From NCBI RefSeq assembly GCF_017312485.1, contig NZ_BMBA01000002.1, positions 62,001 through 126,000 of the forward strand: a DNA stretch of 64,000 bases. The letters are read 5' to 3'. The notes beneath the pieces are model-generated. The model did no database searches. It saw nothing but the letters and a program-made list of their open reading frames with translations, and was not told where the DNA came from. A program made the translations under genes and the position numbers. The DNA is from Clostridium zeae (GTDB taxonomy: Bacteria > Bacillota > Clostridia > Clostridiales > Clostridiaceae). Every line of letters starts with the position of its first letter. Within the stretch, counting starts at the first letter, position 1. Below, in pieces: positions 8,379 through 16,699 of the stretch.

Positions 8379-9431
8379 TTACATCATCATTAATCTGCTT
8401 ACCATTTCTCTATCAACAGAAAAACTTAATGCTGTCTCTTCACTGATAACGCCTTTCCTATACAATTCGGCAAGATTCATATCCATTGTTTTCATTCCAT
8501 ACTTGCCACCAGTTTGCACAGAAGACTCAATTTGATGAGTTTTTCCTTCTCTTATAAGGTTTTGTATTGCAGGAGTAGTAACCATTGTCTCTAAAGCTGA
8601 AGTTCTTCCACCTTGATTAGTAGGAACAAGCTGTTGAGAAACAATTCCCTGAAGTACAGCAGACAGCTGTATTCTTATTTGTTGCTGTTGATGAGGAGGA
8701 AAAACATCTACTATTCTATCGATGGTTTTAGCAGCCCCAATAGTATGTAAAGTTGAAAGAACTAGATGACCTGTTTCAGCCGCAGTAATGGCAATAGCTA
8801 TTGTTTCAAGATCTCTCATTTCGCCTACTAATATAACATCTGGATCTTCTCTAAGTATTGCTCTTAATGCATTGTCATATGATTTACTATCTTTACCTAT
8901 TTCTCTTTGATTTATTATACATTTATTATGTTTATGTAAGAACTCAATTGGATCTTCCAAAGTTATTACATGTGCTTCTCTAGTTTGATTTATCTCATTT
9001 ATCATAGCTGCTAGTGTTGTACTTTTACCACTACCAGTTGGTCCTGTAACTAAAACTAAGCCTCTTTTTCTTTGACATAGTTCTTTAAGTATAGCTGGAT
9101 GACCCAATTCATTCAAAGTTGGTATCTTTAATGCTATTACTCTTATCGCAAGAGCATGACTATTTCTTTGCTTAAATACATTTACTCTAAAACGACCAAG
9201 TCCTGCAATAGAATATGAAGTATCAAACTCTCCTGCTTCATCATATTTTCCAAAGTTATCTTCTAATATTTCTTTTGCAAAAGCTTCTGTATCCGATGGC
9301 ATTAGTTTATTTTGTCCTATCTTTACTAAATTACCATTAACTCTTATAGTTGGTGGAATCCCTACTGTAAGATGAAGATCAGAGGCGCCTTCCTCGATTG
9401 TTCTTGAAAGTAATTCCTTTAATGTTATCAC
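8379..9431 (-). CDS. pilT: Type IV pilus twitching-motility ATPase PilT
   Basis: A hexameric AAA-like secretion ATPase that powers pilus retraction (350 residues, full length). The N-terminal PAS-like domain (SDLHLTVGIPPTIRVNG) is followed by Walker A GPTGSGKSTT near residues 132-141, an Asp box (VITLEDPIEFLH), Walker B (DPDVILVGEMRD) and a His box (HLVLSTLHT). The AIRVIALKIPTLNELG linker is typical of PilT rather than the assembly ATPase PilB. The start is GTG at 9431 with GAGGAGG 7 nt upstream. No other pilus gene is in the window, so the partners must lie elsewhere. It is flanked by sigK upstream and its own terminator downstream. Confidence 0.93.
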   Translation of the reverse strand: MITLKELLSRTIEEGASDLHLTVGIPPTIRVNGNLVKIGQNKLMPSDTEAFAKEILEDNFGKYDEAGEFDTSYSIAGLGRFRVNVFKQRNSHALAIRVIALKIPTLNELGHPAILKELCQRKRGLVLVTGPTGSGKSTTLAAMINEINQTREAHVITLEDPIEFLHKHNKCIINQREIGKDSKSYDNALRAILREDPDVILVGEMRDLETIAIAITAAETGHLVLSTLHTIGAAKTIDRIVDVFPPHQQQQIRIQLSAVLQGIVSQQLVPTNQGGRTSALETMVTTPAIQNLIREGKTHQIESSVQTGGKYGMKTMDMNLAELYRKGVISEETALSFSVDREMVSRLMMM

Positions 9432-9558
9432 TGGTTATCCTCCTCATGTCATTTCAAAGTATATCTATCTACAATTATACAAATTTAATTAAAATAAAGC
9501 AAAATATATAAATAAAAAAACATTAAAATTTTTTTATTTATATATTTATTCGATAAAA

Positions 9559-9597
9559 TTGGCTAAACTCCTCTACTCTCAGGAAGAATTTAGCCAA
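9559..9597 (-). terminator. Terminator of sigK
   Basis: TTGGCTAAA (9559-9567) pairs with TTTAGCCAA (9589-9597), with partial pairing inside the loop. It lies 4 bp beyond the sigK stop and separates it from pilT. Confidence 0.7.
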
Positions 9598-9601
9598 ATG
9601 T

Positions 9602-10300
9602 TTACCTTTTACTATTAAGTTCTTTAAATAGTTTTTTAAGAGCTTTCTTTTCAATTCTTGAAACATAAGACCTCGATATTCCTAACAATGCTGCAATTTC
9701 TCTTTGTGTTTTTGAGTGTCCATCAATGAGACCATACCTCATCTCAATTATTTCCTTCTCTCTTATTGAGAGAATAGAATTCATCTTATTATAAAGTGAT
9801 CTAATTTGCAAATTGCTCTCTACAGTTTCTAAAACTGAATCATTTTCACTACTTAAGACATCTATTAGGCATATCTCATTACCTTCTTTGTCTACTCCAA
9901 TTGGATCTTGTAGAAATACTTCTCCTTTTACTTTTTTGTTATTCCTAAAAAGCATTAAGATTTCATTTTCGATACATCTCGCTGCATAGGTAGCAAGTCT
10001 AGTTCCCTTAGAAGAATCGTAAGAATCAATTGCTTTTATGAGTCCTACTGTTCCAATAGAAATTAGATCATCTAAATCTTTATTTTGAAAAGAATATTTT
10101 TTTACAATGTGTGCAACAAGCCTTAAATTTCTTTCAACTAATATGTTTTTTGCATTAGAATCTCCACTCTTTAGCTTAGCGATATACATTTCCTCATCTT
10201 TTTCATCTAGTGGTTGTGGAAATGTACTATTACCGGTAATATAACCAGACAATAGAACTATGTTGCCAATCACATCAATGAAATAACTAAAAATAAACAC
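9602..10300 (-). CDS. sigK: RNA polymerase sporulation sigma factor sigma-K precursor
   Basis: The late mother-cell sigma factor, 232 residues and continuous: no skin-type element splits it. A hydrophobic pro-sequence of about 20 residues (FIDVIGNIVLLSGYITGNS) precedes FPQPLDEKDE, the pattern cleaved by SpoIVFB in related species. Region 2 ([29 protein letters not shown]) and region 4 (TQREIAALLGISRSYVSRIEKK) are intact. The start is GTG at 10300 with GGAGGAG 5 nt upstream. It stands alone, with its own terminator and a sigma-E/K-like -10 element upstream. It is distinguished from sigE by the shorter pro-sequence and the VAHIVKKY motif. Confidence 0.96.
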   Translation of the reverse strand: MFIFSYFIDVIGNIVLLSGYITGNSTFPQPLDEKDEEMYIAKLKSGDSNAKNILVERNLRLVAHIVKKYSFQNKDLDDLISIGTVGLIKAIDSYDSSKGTRLATYAARCIENEILMLFRNNKKVKGEVFLQDPIGVDKEGNEICLIDVLSSENDSVLETVESNLQIRSLYNKMNSILSIREKEIIEMRYGLIDGHSKTQREIAALLGISRSYVSRIEKKALKKLFKELNSKR

Positions 10301-10329
10301 AGATGCTCCTCCTATTAGTGCTTATTAAT

Positions 10330-10337
10330 ATAGTATG
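10330..10337 (-). promoter_or_regulatory. Sigma-E/sigma-K type -10 element before sigK
   Basis: CATACTAT on the minus strand fits the -10 shared by sigma-E and sigma-K promoters (CATANNNT), about 30 bp upstream of the sigK start. The -35 region about 14 nt further upstream reads AAACAA, which fits sigma-K (AC core) better than sigma-E. Suggestive only. Confidence 0.4.
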
Positions 10338-10410
10338 AGGGAAGTATGTACTTGTTTCCTATTAGATATAATATTTTGTTTTATGAATAATTAACGAATT
10401 AGTTCTAAAT

Positions 10411-10447
10411 AAAAAATTACTGAAGCGACTTTCTTCAGTGATTTTTT
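10411..10447 (+). repeat. Repeat copy B of the 8164-8201 hairpin element
   Basis: AAAAAATTACTGAAG with CTTCAGTGATTTTTT and the same CGACTTT loop as copy A. It is followed by similar sequence (cgcttct...gagaaaactta compared with gcgtttcag...aagaaaactta). Flanking genes are minus strand, so it terminates no visible plus-strand gene. The two copies bracket pilT and sigK. Confidence 0.6.
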
Positions 10448-10534
10448 ACGCTTCTGGTGAGAAAACTTAAAAATATAAATTTTAATACAAAATGCTACAT
10501 ATATATCTTAAGTATAATTTCCTAAGGAATAAAA

Positions 10535-10567
10535 AAGAAACAAGCTAAAATAATCAACTTGTTTCTT
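10535..10567 (-). terminator. Terminator of the MATE gene
   Basis: AAGAAACAAG (10535-10544) pairs with CTTGTTTCTT (10558-10567), 27 bp beyond the MATE stop codon. Confidence 0.7.
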
Positions 10568-10593
10568 TAAAGTTATCTATATAATTCTTAATA

Positions 10594-11985
10594 CTACTTC
10601 TTTAAATTTATTACAACATTATTAGTTGCAAATACATGCTTATCACTTTCTACTGTTACTTGCTTAATAAAGTGTATAGATGTAATAGCAGAAATAATAT
10701 CTGATATAGGATAAGCTATCCATGCTCCTACTATTCCAAACAATTGAACAAATAGTATTGATATAGGTATAAAAATAACTAGTTGTCTATATATTGAAAG
10801 TAAGAATGATGTTTTTGCTTCATCTATCGCTTGATAATAATATATACATATATAGTAAATTCCTATTACCGGTATTATTGATATACATATTCTAAAAGCT
10901 AGCACTGCATTCTTTAATATTTCTACATCTTTTAAAAAGAAACCAATAATTGAGTTGGAGAAAATCATTAATATAATCCAAAACGTCATTGAAGCTACTG
11001 ACACCGCTATTATAGCTGTCTTTAAAGCCTCTTTCATTTTTGTATAATTTCCACGACCATAGTTATAAGCTACTATTGGCTGCATTGAAGAACTTATTCC
11101 TATTATAGTAATGAACATAAACATTGAAACCTTAGTTATAACTCCAACTATTATAATTGCACTGTCCCCTCCATGAGATACTAGGACATTGTTAAGAATG
11201 ACTGAAACAACCGCATCAGATATCTCAATTATAAAAGTAGAAAATCCTATTGTAATTATATTAAATACAAATTCTTTTTCTATCACAGTTCTAATATATT
11301 TAAACGAAAAACTTATATTAAAATTCTTTTTTATTATTCTAAATCTACTTATAGCAAAGATAAAAGCAAGTATTTGCGAGACAACTGTTGCTATTGCTGC
11401 ACCTCTTACTCCATAATTCATTAATACCACTAAAATATAGTTTATTGCAATATTAAAAATAGATCCTATAATATTGGAGTATAAAGTTACTCTTGTATTT
11501 CCAAGAGCATTCATCATATAGCAAATTACAGTTGAAAGACATTGAAAAATTCCACCAATTAATATTATAGTTATATACTGTTCTGCAAAGTTAAAGGTAT
11601 TTACACTAGCTCCTAGTGCTGTTATTATACTCTTCTTAAACAAACATATTATGAGAACCACTACTGTAAGCGATACAATTGTTAGCATAATAGCATTGAT
11701 AATAGTTTTCTTTAAATGCTCTATGTTTTTTTCACCAAGATATCTTGACACAGAAGTTGAAGCACCAATAGATATTAACATACCAATAGCTATCATAAGT
11801 CTTTGTATTGGAAAAGCTATTGTAAGACCTCCTATTGCGTCAGCTCCTACATATCTACCTACGAAGACAGTATCAACCATATTATATAATTCTAATACTA
11901 AAAGCGATATAATTGCTGGTATTGCAAATTTTAAAAGTACCTTGCTTACTTTCCCATCATTATAGATTTTATCATTTATCCCAAT
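10594..11985 (-). CDS. MATE family multidrug/toxin efflux transporter with apparent ATT start
   Basis: A 12-helix Na+ or H+ coupled exporter of the MATE family; the body (YNMVDTVFVGRYVGADAIGG, NALGNTRVTLYSNIIGSIFN, MQPIVAYNYGRGNY) is typical. The first conventional codon, ATG at 11880, would begin inside helix 1 at the conserved NMVDTVF. Codons upstream stay open and encode a typical family N-terminus (NDKIYNDGKVSKVLLKFAIP, then AIISLLVLELYN) back to an ATT at 11985, which lies 5 nt after GAGGTG. An in-frame TAG lies just upstream, and no ATG, GTG or TTG occurs between. So either ATT is the start or the original start codon was mutated. Total 463 residues with the extension. The substrate is unknown. 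Confidence 0.85.
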   Translation of the reverse strand: MGINDKIYNDGKVSKVLLKFAIPAIISLLVLELYNMVDTVFVGRYVGADAIGGLTIAFPIQRLMIAIGMLISIGASTSVSRYLGEKNIEHLKKTIINAIMLTIVSLTVVVLIICLFKKSIITALGASVNTFNFAEQYITIILIGGIFQCLSTVICYMMNALGNTRVTLYSNIIGSIFNIAINYILVVLMNYGVRGAAIATVVSQILAFIFAISRFRIIKKNFNISFSFKYIRTVIEKEFVFNIITIGFSTFIIEISDAVVSVILNNVLVSHGGDSAIIIVGVITKVSMFMFITIIGISSSMQPIVAYNYGRGNYTKMKEALKTAIIAVSVASMTFWIILMIFSNSIIGFFLKDVEILKNAVLAFRICISIIPVIGIYYICIYYYQAIDEAKTSFLLSIYRQLVIFIPISILFVQLFGIVGAWIAYPISDIISAITSIHFIKQVTVESDKHVFATNNVVINLKK

Positions 11986-12008
11986 GGATTCACCTCTTTT
12001 TCTCTATA

Positions 12009-12042
12009 TTAGAATTATAATCTAATTAAAGAAAATCTTTAA
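12009..12042 (-). promoter_or_regulatory. Promoter of the MATE gene overlapped by a dyad
   Basis: On the minus strand TTAAAG (12042-12037), 17 nt, then TATAAT (12019-12014). An imperfect dyad TTAGA-7-TCTAA (12009-12025) covers the -10 box, as a repressor site would. Confidence 0.45.
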
Positions 12043-12113
12043 CTCACTTAACTGCTTACTAAAAGGTACTTTTATGGTTTTATAAAAAAATCATATATTT
12101 CAATAAAAAGCAG

Positions 12114-12139
12114 AAAAACACCTTACTTAAGGTGTTTTT
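12114..12139 (-). terminator. Terminator of the AraC/GH39-like gene
   Basis: AAAAACACCTTA-CT-TAAGGTGTTTTT, 12 bp, overlapping the stop codon of the gene. Confidence 0.8.
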
Positions 12140-14204
12140 GTACTTCTTTTATTATAATTAACACTGCGCCATAGCCTTCTAACTTAGCTTGCAAGTTCAA
12201 AACAGCACTTTTTTTAGCAAACTTAAACTCTACCTTCGGAAAAGATGCCTTTAAAAGTATTTCTTTTTCTTCTTTATTTAATCGTACAGGTTTTCCCATA
12301 TCAAGCCAATAATTATATGAAGATCCTACTTCTTCATCTATAAGATAAGATGTAACTCTAGCTGAAGTTGGTATCTTTACAATATTTAATGAAAATTTCT
12401 TTTCAGTAGAATTCTTTAAACCTCTAAGCTTTGAATATTTCTTCAATTGAATAAGATTAATTATTTCTTCATTATAGCTATATAGCAGTATTTGGTATTC
12501 TCCTTCTTTTTTAGTGACTATATACCCATTATCTTTCGCCACTATAGTATCACCTAGCTTATTCAAAAGATAATATGAGTAAAAAGAGGCTTTTCTTATA
12601 CCTTTATCATTTACCATACCTGGATAACCAAAGAAAACTTCATTAGTCAAATAAGGTTGGTTGTCTAAAACATCGAAAGCTCTAAGAGCATTTTGTTTGC
12701 TGTCCTTATTTAATTGATTTTGGATTATAAAAGGCAGCATATATGAAGTATCATATATCGGGTCTACAATTAATTCATCGTTAAATCTATCTTCAATTAT
12801 TTGAAGTTCAAATTCTTCTTCTATGATTATCCTAGCTTTCTTAATATTATCACCCAAAGTGTTTTGGGTAAATTGGAAGATAAAATCATTAATATTCAAG
12901 CCCTCAAGCTTAGAGAAGAAATCAAAAAACGATTTTAATACATCCATGAACTCTTCCTGAGTTACCTCTTTATCATCTAGTACTATTAAAGGTTTAACAC
13001 CTATTGTATCTAGATATTCTAGTACTGTTTCTGTTCTGCTCCAATTATAAAACTTAACCTTTGGAAATATTCCCATATCTGAAGAAAATACATTTAGAAG
13101 CCTTGCATATTCAAATCCGATTTCATATTGAATTTCCTCCAAAATATCTTTATTATCTTCTAGCAGTAACTCAAAGGCATTTCCTACATTGATTATATCT
13201 TTAAAACTTTTTTCAAAAGGACCTAATTCCTCACTAACATCTATATTAACCTTGTTTATCTTGTCCTCAAAATTAAATCTATCATAATCTTCAAGATAAT
13301 ACATAACGAAGTCTATAGCTTCTCTTAAATCATAATATTTTATGTTTTTACTTTTTTCTAAGGTTTCCTCGTCCACCTTATATTTTTTTCTATAATTTAA
13401 AGGTGTGGTCTTATAATAGAACTTAAAGTTCTTGTTATAATATCTCGTGTGTGAAAATCCAACTTCTTCAGATATCTCAGAGATAGGCTTGTCAGTATCT
13501 AGCAAAAGCTTAACAGATTCCTCTACTCTCGTTAGATTAATAAGTTCAGTAAAGCTATATCCTGTTGAATACTTTATCTCATGAGACAGATAGTGAGTAC
13601 TCAAAAACTCTTTGTCAGCAATATCCTGTAAGGTTATATTGTTATTATAATTGTTGTAGATATATTTAGATATTCTATGATATCTATCTAACTGCTCATC
13701 ATTTTCTCTAAGCTCTTCCTGTTCATGCATAAGATAATGAAAATTATTTATAAGATGATATAAAAGTTCTACTAAAGTATTTTCTATTTCTTCGTCATAG
13801 TTATCACTTTTTTGAACTAACTCACAAAGAACTATACTTAAAAAGGTCCTAAGTTCATCATAATCTTCATTTTCCTGTGCGCCCTCTTCACTAGAATTTG
13901 TATAGAAAAACATGTTTTTTATATCATTATAATATTTTTCAAAAAAGTAAGGATCTATATGAAATATAAGTACTTTATTATCTTTATCCTTTGAAAAAAT
14001 ACGATGTGCTTCATCCACATTAATTATCTCTATCTCATTTTCTATTAGTTCATATGTTCCTGCATTTATGTTTACAAATACGCTTCCCTTAACTACATAT
14101 AGTATTTCAATATAATTATGCCAATGAAGCGGATATTCTTCTACAGTTACAAAATCTACACTAACCGGTATTCCTGTAGAGAAATCAATATACTCTTTTC
14201 TCAT
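12123..14204 (-). CDS. AraC-family regulator with C-terminal GH39-like domain
   Basis: A large one-component regulator (693 residues). Residues about 1-100 form a cupin sensor (PLHWHNYIEILYVVKGSVFVN). Residues about 180-275 are the double AraC helix-turn-helix (ITLQDIADKEFLSTHYLSHE and ISEISEEVGFSHTRYYNKNF). Residues about 330-690 resemble the beta-xylosidase-like GH39 fold used as a sensor in some clostridial AraC proteins, including the FGYPGMVNDKGIRKASFYSY and YYLLNKLGDTIV stretches. No clear GH39 Asn-Glu-Pro acid/base motif is seen, so it is probably a ligand-binding relic. It lies directly upstream of the MATE gene, which has its own promoter. The ATG at 14204 follows AGGAG. Confidence 0.85.
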   Translation of the reverse strand: MRKEYIDFSTGIPVSVDFVTVEEYPLHWHNYIEILYVVKGSVFVNINAGTYELIENEIEIINVDEAHRIFSKDKDNKVLIFHIDPYFFEKYYNDIKNMFFYTNSSEEGAQENEDYDELRTFLSIVLCELVQKSDNYDEEIENTLVELLYHLINNFHYLMHEQEELRENDEQLDRYHRISKYIYNNYNNNITLQDIADKEFLSTHYLSHEIKYSTGYSFTELINLTRVEESVKLLLDTDKPISEISEEVGFSHTRYYNKNFKFYYKTTPLNYRKKYKVDEETLEKSKNIKYYDLREAIDFVMYYLEDYDRFNFEDKINKVNIDVSEELGPFEKSFKDIINVGNAFELLLEDNKDILEEIQYEIGFEYARLLNVFSSDMGIFPKVKFYNWSRTETVLEYLDTIGVKPLIVLDDKEVTQEEFMDVLKSFFDFFSKLEGLNINDFIFQFTQNTLGDNIKKARIIIEEEFELQIIEDRFNDELIVDPIYDTSYMLPFIIQNQLNKDSKQNALRAFDVLDNQPYLTNEVFFGYPGMVNDKGIRKASFYSYYLLNKLGDTIVAKDNGYIVTKKEGEYQILLYSYNEEIINLIQLKKYSKLRGLKNSTEKKFSLNIVKIPTSARVTSYLIDEEVGSSYNYWLDMGKPVRLNKEEKEILLKASFPKVEFKFAKKSAVLNLQAKLEGYGAVLIIIKEVQKHLK

Positions 14205-14333
14205 AAAAATCTACTCCTTAAAAATTCCCTAAAAAAGTTATCCTTTGTTTTATGTATATAACAGTTATTAATAAAAATTCCTTCCATTAAATTTTACACC
14301 GTAAGCACCACATTCATCAATGTATAAAATTGT

Positions 14334-14364
14334 AAAAACACTAAGTGACTTACTTAGTGTTTTT
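14334..14364 (-). terminator. Terminator of the penicillin-binding protein gene
   Basis: AAAAACACTAAGT pairs perfectly with ACTTAGTGTTTTT around a 5-nt loop, ending 18 bp beyond the stop codon. Confidence 0.85.
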
Positions 14365-14381
14365 GTACTTTTCCAATAAAA

Positions 14382-16010
14382 TTAATTACTCTTCTGTTTG
14401 TCTTTCTGAGCTAGGCTTAAAACTATGTCTTTGAACACTGGAGCTGCAGATGCATTACCATTTTTACCTATACTACTATTTTGATTAATATACGGAACCA
14501 TAACCACTAACGAATAGTAGTCTCCGTTTAGTTTAAAATAACCTGCAAACCATCCGTGGTTTTTAGAGTTTTCACCTTCAGCAGTACCAGTTTTACCACC
14601 AGTTTCAATACCCTCTATTCTTGCATTATATCCAGTACCTTTGGTTTCAGTTACTACACCTCTCATGTCATCTAAAACAGTTTTTGCTATCTCAGGTTTA
14701 ATTACTTGTTGAGCATCTGGTGTAAATTTTTTAACAACTGTTCCATCATTTTGAACAAATTCATCTATGATATATGGTTTGTTGTAAGTTCCATTATTTG
14801 CTGCAGTTGCAACAACAGCAGCCATTTGAAGCGGAGTTACGTTCAAAGTTTGGCCCATTGAAACATTACCTATACCATTTTCTTCTTTTGGCTCAACACC
14901 TTTTCCTTCATATTGAAGATTGAGTACCTTGGAAAATAATCCTTGCTTTTTTGCCATATCTACTAGAGGTATAAAACCTACTTTAAAACCAATTTTTCTG
15001 AAAACAGTATTGCATGATTCTAGAAAAGCATCATGAGCAGAAAGTGTTCCATGCGCATAACTCTTACCATCCTTAAAACAATACCTTCCATCGCATAGAA
15101 AAGTACTATCTTTGCTTAAATCTCCGTAATTATAAGCCGCCTCTTCTGTTATGATTTTAAAGGTTGATCCTGGTTCAAAACTTTGATTCTGTATTCCAAT
15201 AGTTATATTTGGTTGAGACTCATCCTTCTGAGCTAAAGCCTTCACCTTACCAGTTTTAGCCTCTATAAGGGCAATACCAATATTAGGTACATCCTTGTAC
15301 TTATCGCTATTCAAAACAGTTCTTATACTGTCTTGCCAATTTTTATCTAATGTAAGCTTCACATTTACATTGGATGCAGGTGTAGTATAATTCTTTAAAG
15401 TATAAATTCCATTACTATTCAATTGATTATATACAGATGCAACTTTGTTATTTTTTGTATAGTCATATATTAAATGTTCTAAAGTACCATCATCTTTTAA
15501 TTCTTTGCCATCAGTTTTGTTTACGTCTGAAAGTATATTCTCAATCTTCCAAGCTTCAGTTTTATTCACATTAGATGATGTATAACAATAAAGACCCTTC
15601 ATTGTTTTAAGCTCTTTTATCTTGTTGTAACTATCTTCACTCACAGTGTAGTATATCTTTCCAGTAGTCTTTAGAATTTCTTTATACGAGAAATCTTTCA
15701 CTTCATTTTTCATAATATAACTTAATGCCAATAGATTTCTAAGATTATTTTCAGTACTATTCAATTTAAAAACCATAGCATCTATAACAATAACATACTT
15801 TTTGTTATATGAAAGCAAGTCTTTATTGTTATCGTCAATCAATGCATATTTGTTATCGGCTGTAGTATCCACTTGTACATTATGACTATATTCAATTTCT
15901 ATAGCACTAGGATTATATTCATTCCCTACATAGAACAATCTAAATATCAATACAATAAATGAAGCTATTACAAAATCTGCTATTATAATAAATCTTTTTT
16001 TAGTTAACAT
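14382..16010 (-). CDS. Penicillin-binding protein, transpeptidase (FtsI/class B type)
   Basis: A DD-transpeptidase of the class B PBP kind, 542 residues. One N-terminal membrane anchor (about 7-26) is followed by a poorly conserved dimerisation region and the catalytic domain. The catalytic triad motifs are S282TFK, S332CN and K473TG. Other landmarks are ALIEAKTGKVKALA, SFEPGSTFKI, SMGQTLNVTPLQMA and GWFAGYF. It is shorter than typical PBP2 or PBP3 (600-700 residues) and lacks PASTA domains. It could act in sporulation like SpoVD, but nothing here proves that. Its ribosome site GAGGGGTG, 5 nt before the ATG, lies in the 3' arm of the hairpin that follows udk. Confidence 0.88.
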   Translation of the reverse strand: MLTKKRFIIIADFVIASFIVLIFRLFYVGNEYNPSAIEIEYSHNVQVDTTADNKYALIDDNNKDLLSYNKKYVIVIDAMVFKLNSTENNLRNLLALSYIMKNEVKDFSYKEILKTTGKIYYTVSEDSYNKIKELKTMKGLYCYTSSNVNKTEAWKIENILSDVNKTDGKELKDDGTLEHLIYDYTKNNKVASVYNQLNSNGIYTLKNYTTPASNVNVKLTLDKNWQDSIRTVLNSDKYKDVPNIGIALIEAKTGKVKALAQKDESQPNITIGIQNQSFEPGSTFKIITEEAAYNYGDLSKDSTFLCDGRYCFKDGKSYAHGTLSAHDAFLESCNTVFRKIGFKVGFIPLVDMAKKQGLFSKVLNLQYEGKGVEPKEENGIGNVSMGQTLNVTPLQMAAVVATAANNGTYNKPYIIDEFVQNDGTVVKKFTPDAQQVIKPEIAKTVLDDMRGVVTETKGTGYNARIEGIETGGKTGTAEGENSKNHGWFAGYFKLNGDYYSLVVMVPYINQNSSIGKNGNASAAPVFKDIVLSLAQKDKQKSN

Positions 16011-16011
16011 A

Positions 16012-16055
16012 AAAACACCCCTCTTGCTGAATTCTAGCCTTTAGAGGAGTGTTTT
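16012..16055 (-). terminator. Terminator-like hairpin after udk containing the PBP ribosome site
   Basis: On the minus strand AAAACACTCCTCT pairs with AGAGGGGTGTTTT (13 pairs, one G-U) around an 18-nt loop, followed by T and then ATG of the PBP gene. The 3' arm includes the PBP Shine-Dalgarno, so the structure can end udk transcripts and hide the downstream ribosome site. Confidence 0.7.
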
Positions 16056-16078
16056 ATTCAAATTGTTATTTTAAAGTT

Positions 16079-16699
16079 CTATTTAAGTAGAATTTGTTTA
16101 ATTTTTGCTACTAATATATCTATTGCTACTTTATTATGTCCACCTTCTGGAATTATCAGGTCAGCATATCTTTTAGTAGGTTCAGTAAATTGCAAATGCA
16201 TAGGTCTTACAACACTTAGATATTGGTTTATAACGGATTCCACTGTTCTCTTTCTTTCAGTTATATCCCTTTGCAATCTACGTATTATTCTTACATCTGA
16301 ATCGGTATCTACATATATTTTAATGTCTAAAAGATCTCTTATTCTGCTATCTTCTAAAACTAATATTCCTTCGACAATTATTATATCCTTTGAATCCACG
16401 CTTACAGTTTCAGTTACTCTATTGTGAATTGAGAAATCATATTTAGGTTTCTCTATACTCTTTCCTTCTACTAAAGCTTTTAAATGTTCAACTAATAAAG
16501 CATTATCAAAAGCATCAGGATGATCATAGTTAGTTTTCTGTCTATCTTCCATTGATAGATAACTTTGATCTTTATAATATGAGTCTTGTTCTATCATTGC
16601 AATACAAGTTTGATCAAACTTGTTATATATCTCTTTAGCAATAGTGCTTTTTCCCGAACCGGTTCCTCCGGTAATTCCTATCAAAATTGGTTTTGACAT
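16079..16699 (-). CDS. udk: Uridine kinase
   Basis: Phosphorylates uridine and cytidine to UMP/CMP in pyrimidine salvage. A P-loop GGTGSGKST lies near residues 10-18, [21 protein letters not shown] carries the substrate-binding DHP, and [23 protein letters not shown] and [12 protein letters not shown] are typical. 206 residues, normal length. The ATG overlaps the trhP stop codon by one base (TAATG), so translation is likely coupled. Order mltG-trmR-trhP-udk matches the yrrL-yrrM-yrrN/O-udk segment of B. subtilis. Confidence 0.97.
   Translation of the reverse strand: MSKPILIGITGGTGSGKSTIAKEIYNKFDQTCIAMIEQDSYYKDQSYLSMEDRQKTNYDHPDAFDNALLVEHLKALVEGKSIEKPKYDFSIHNRVTETVSVDSKDIIIVEGILVLEDSRIRDLLDIKIYVDTDSDVRIIRRLQRDITERKRTVESVINQYLSVVRPMHLQFTEPTKRYADLIIPEGGHNKVAIDILVAKIKQILLK

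Noticed and set aside
9602-10300. Skin element in sigK
   Set aside because: The gene is continuous from pro-sequence to region 4 with no recombinase.
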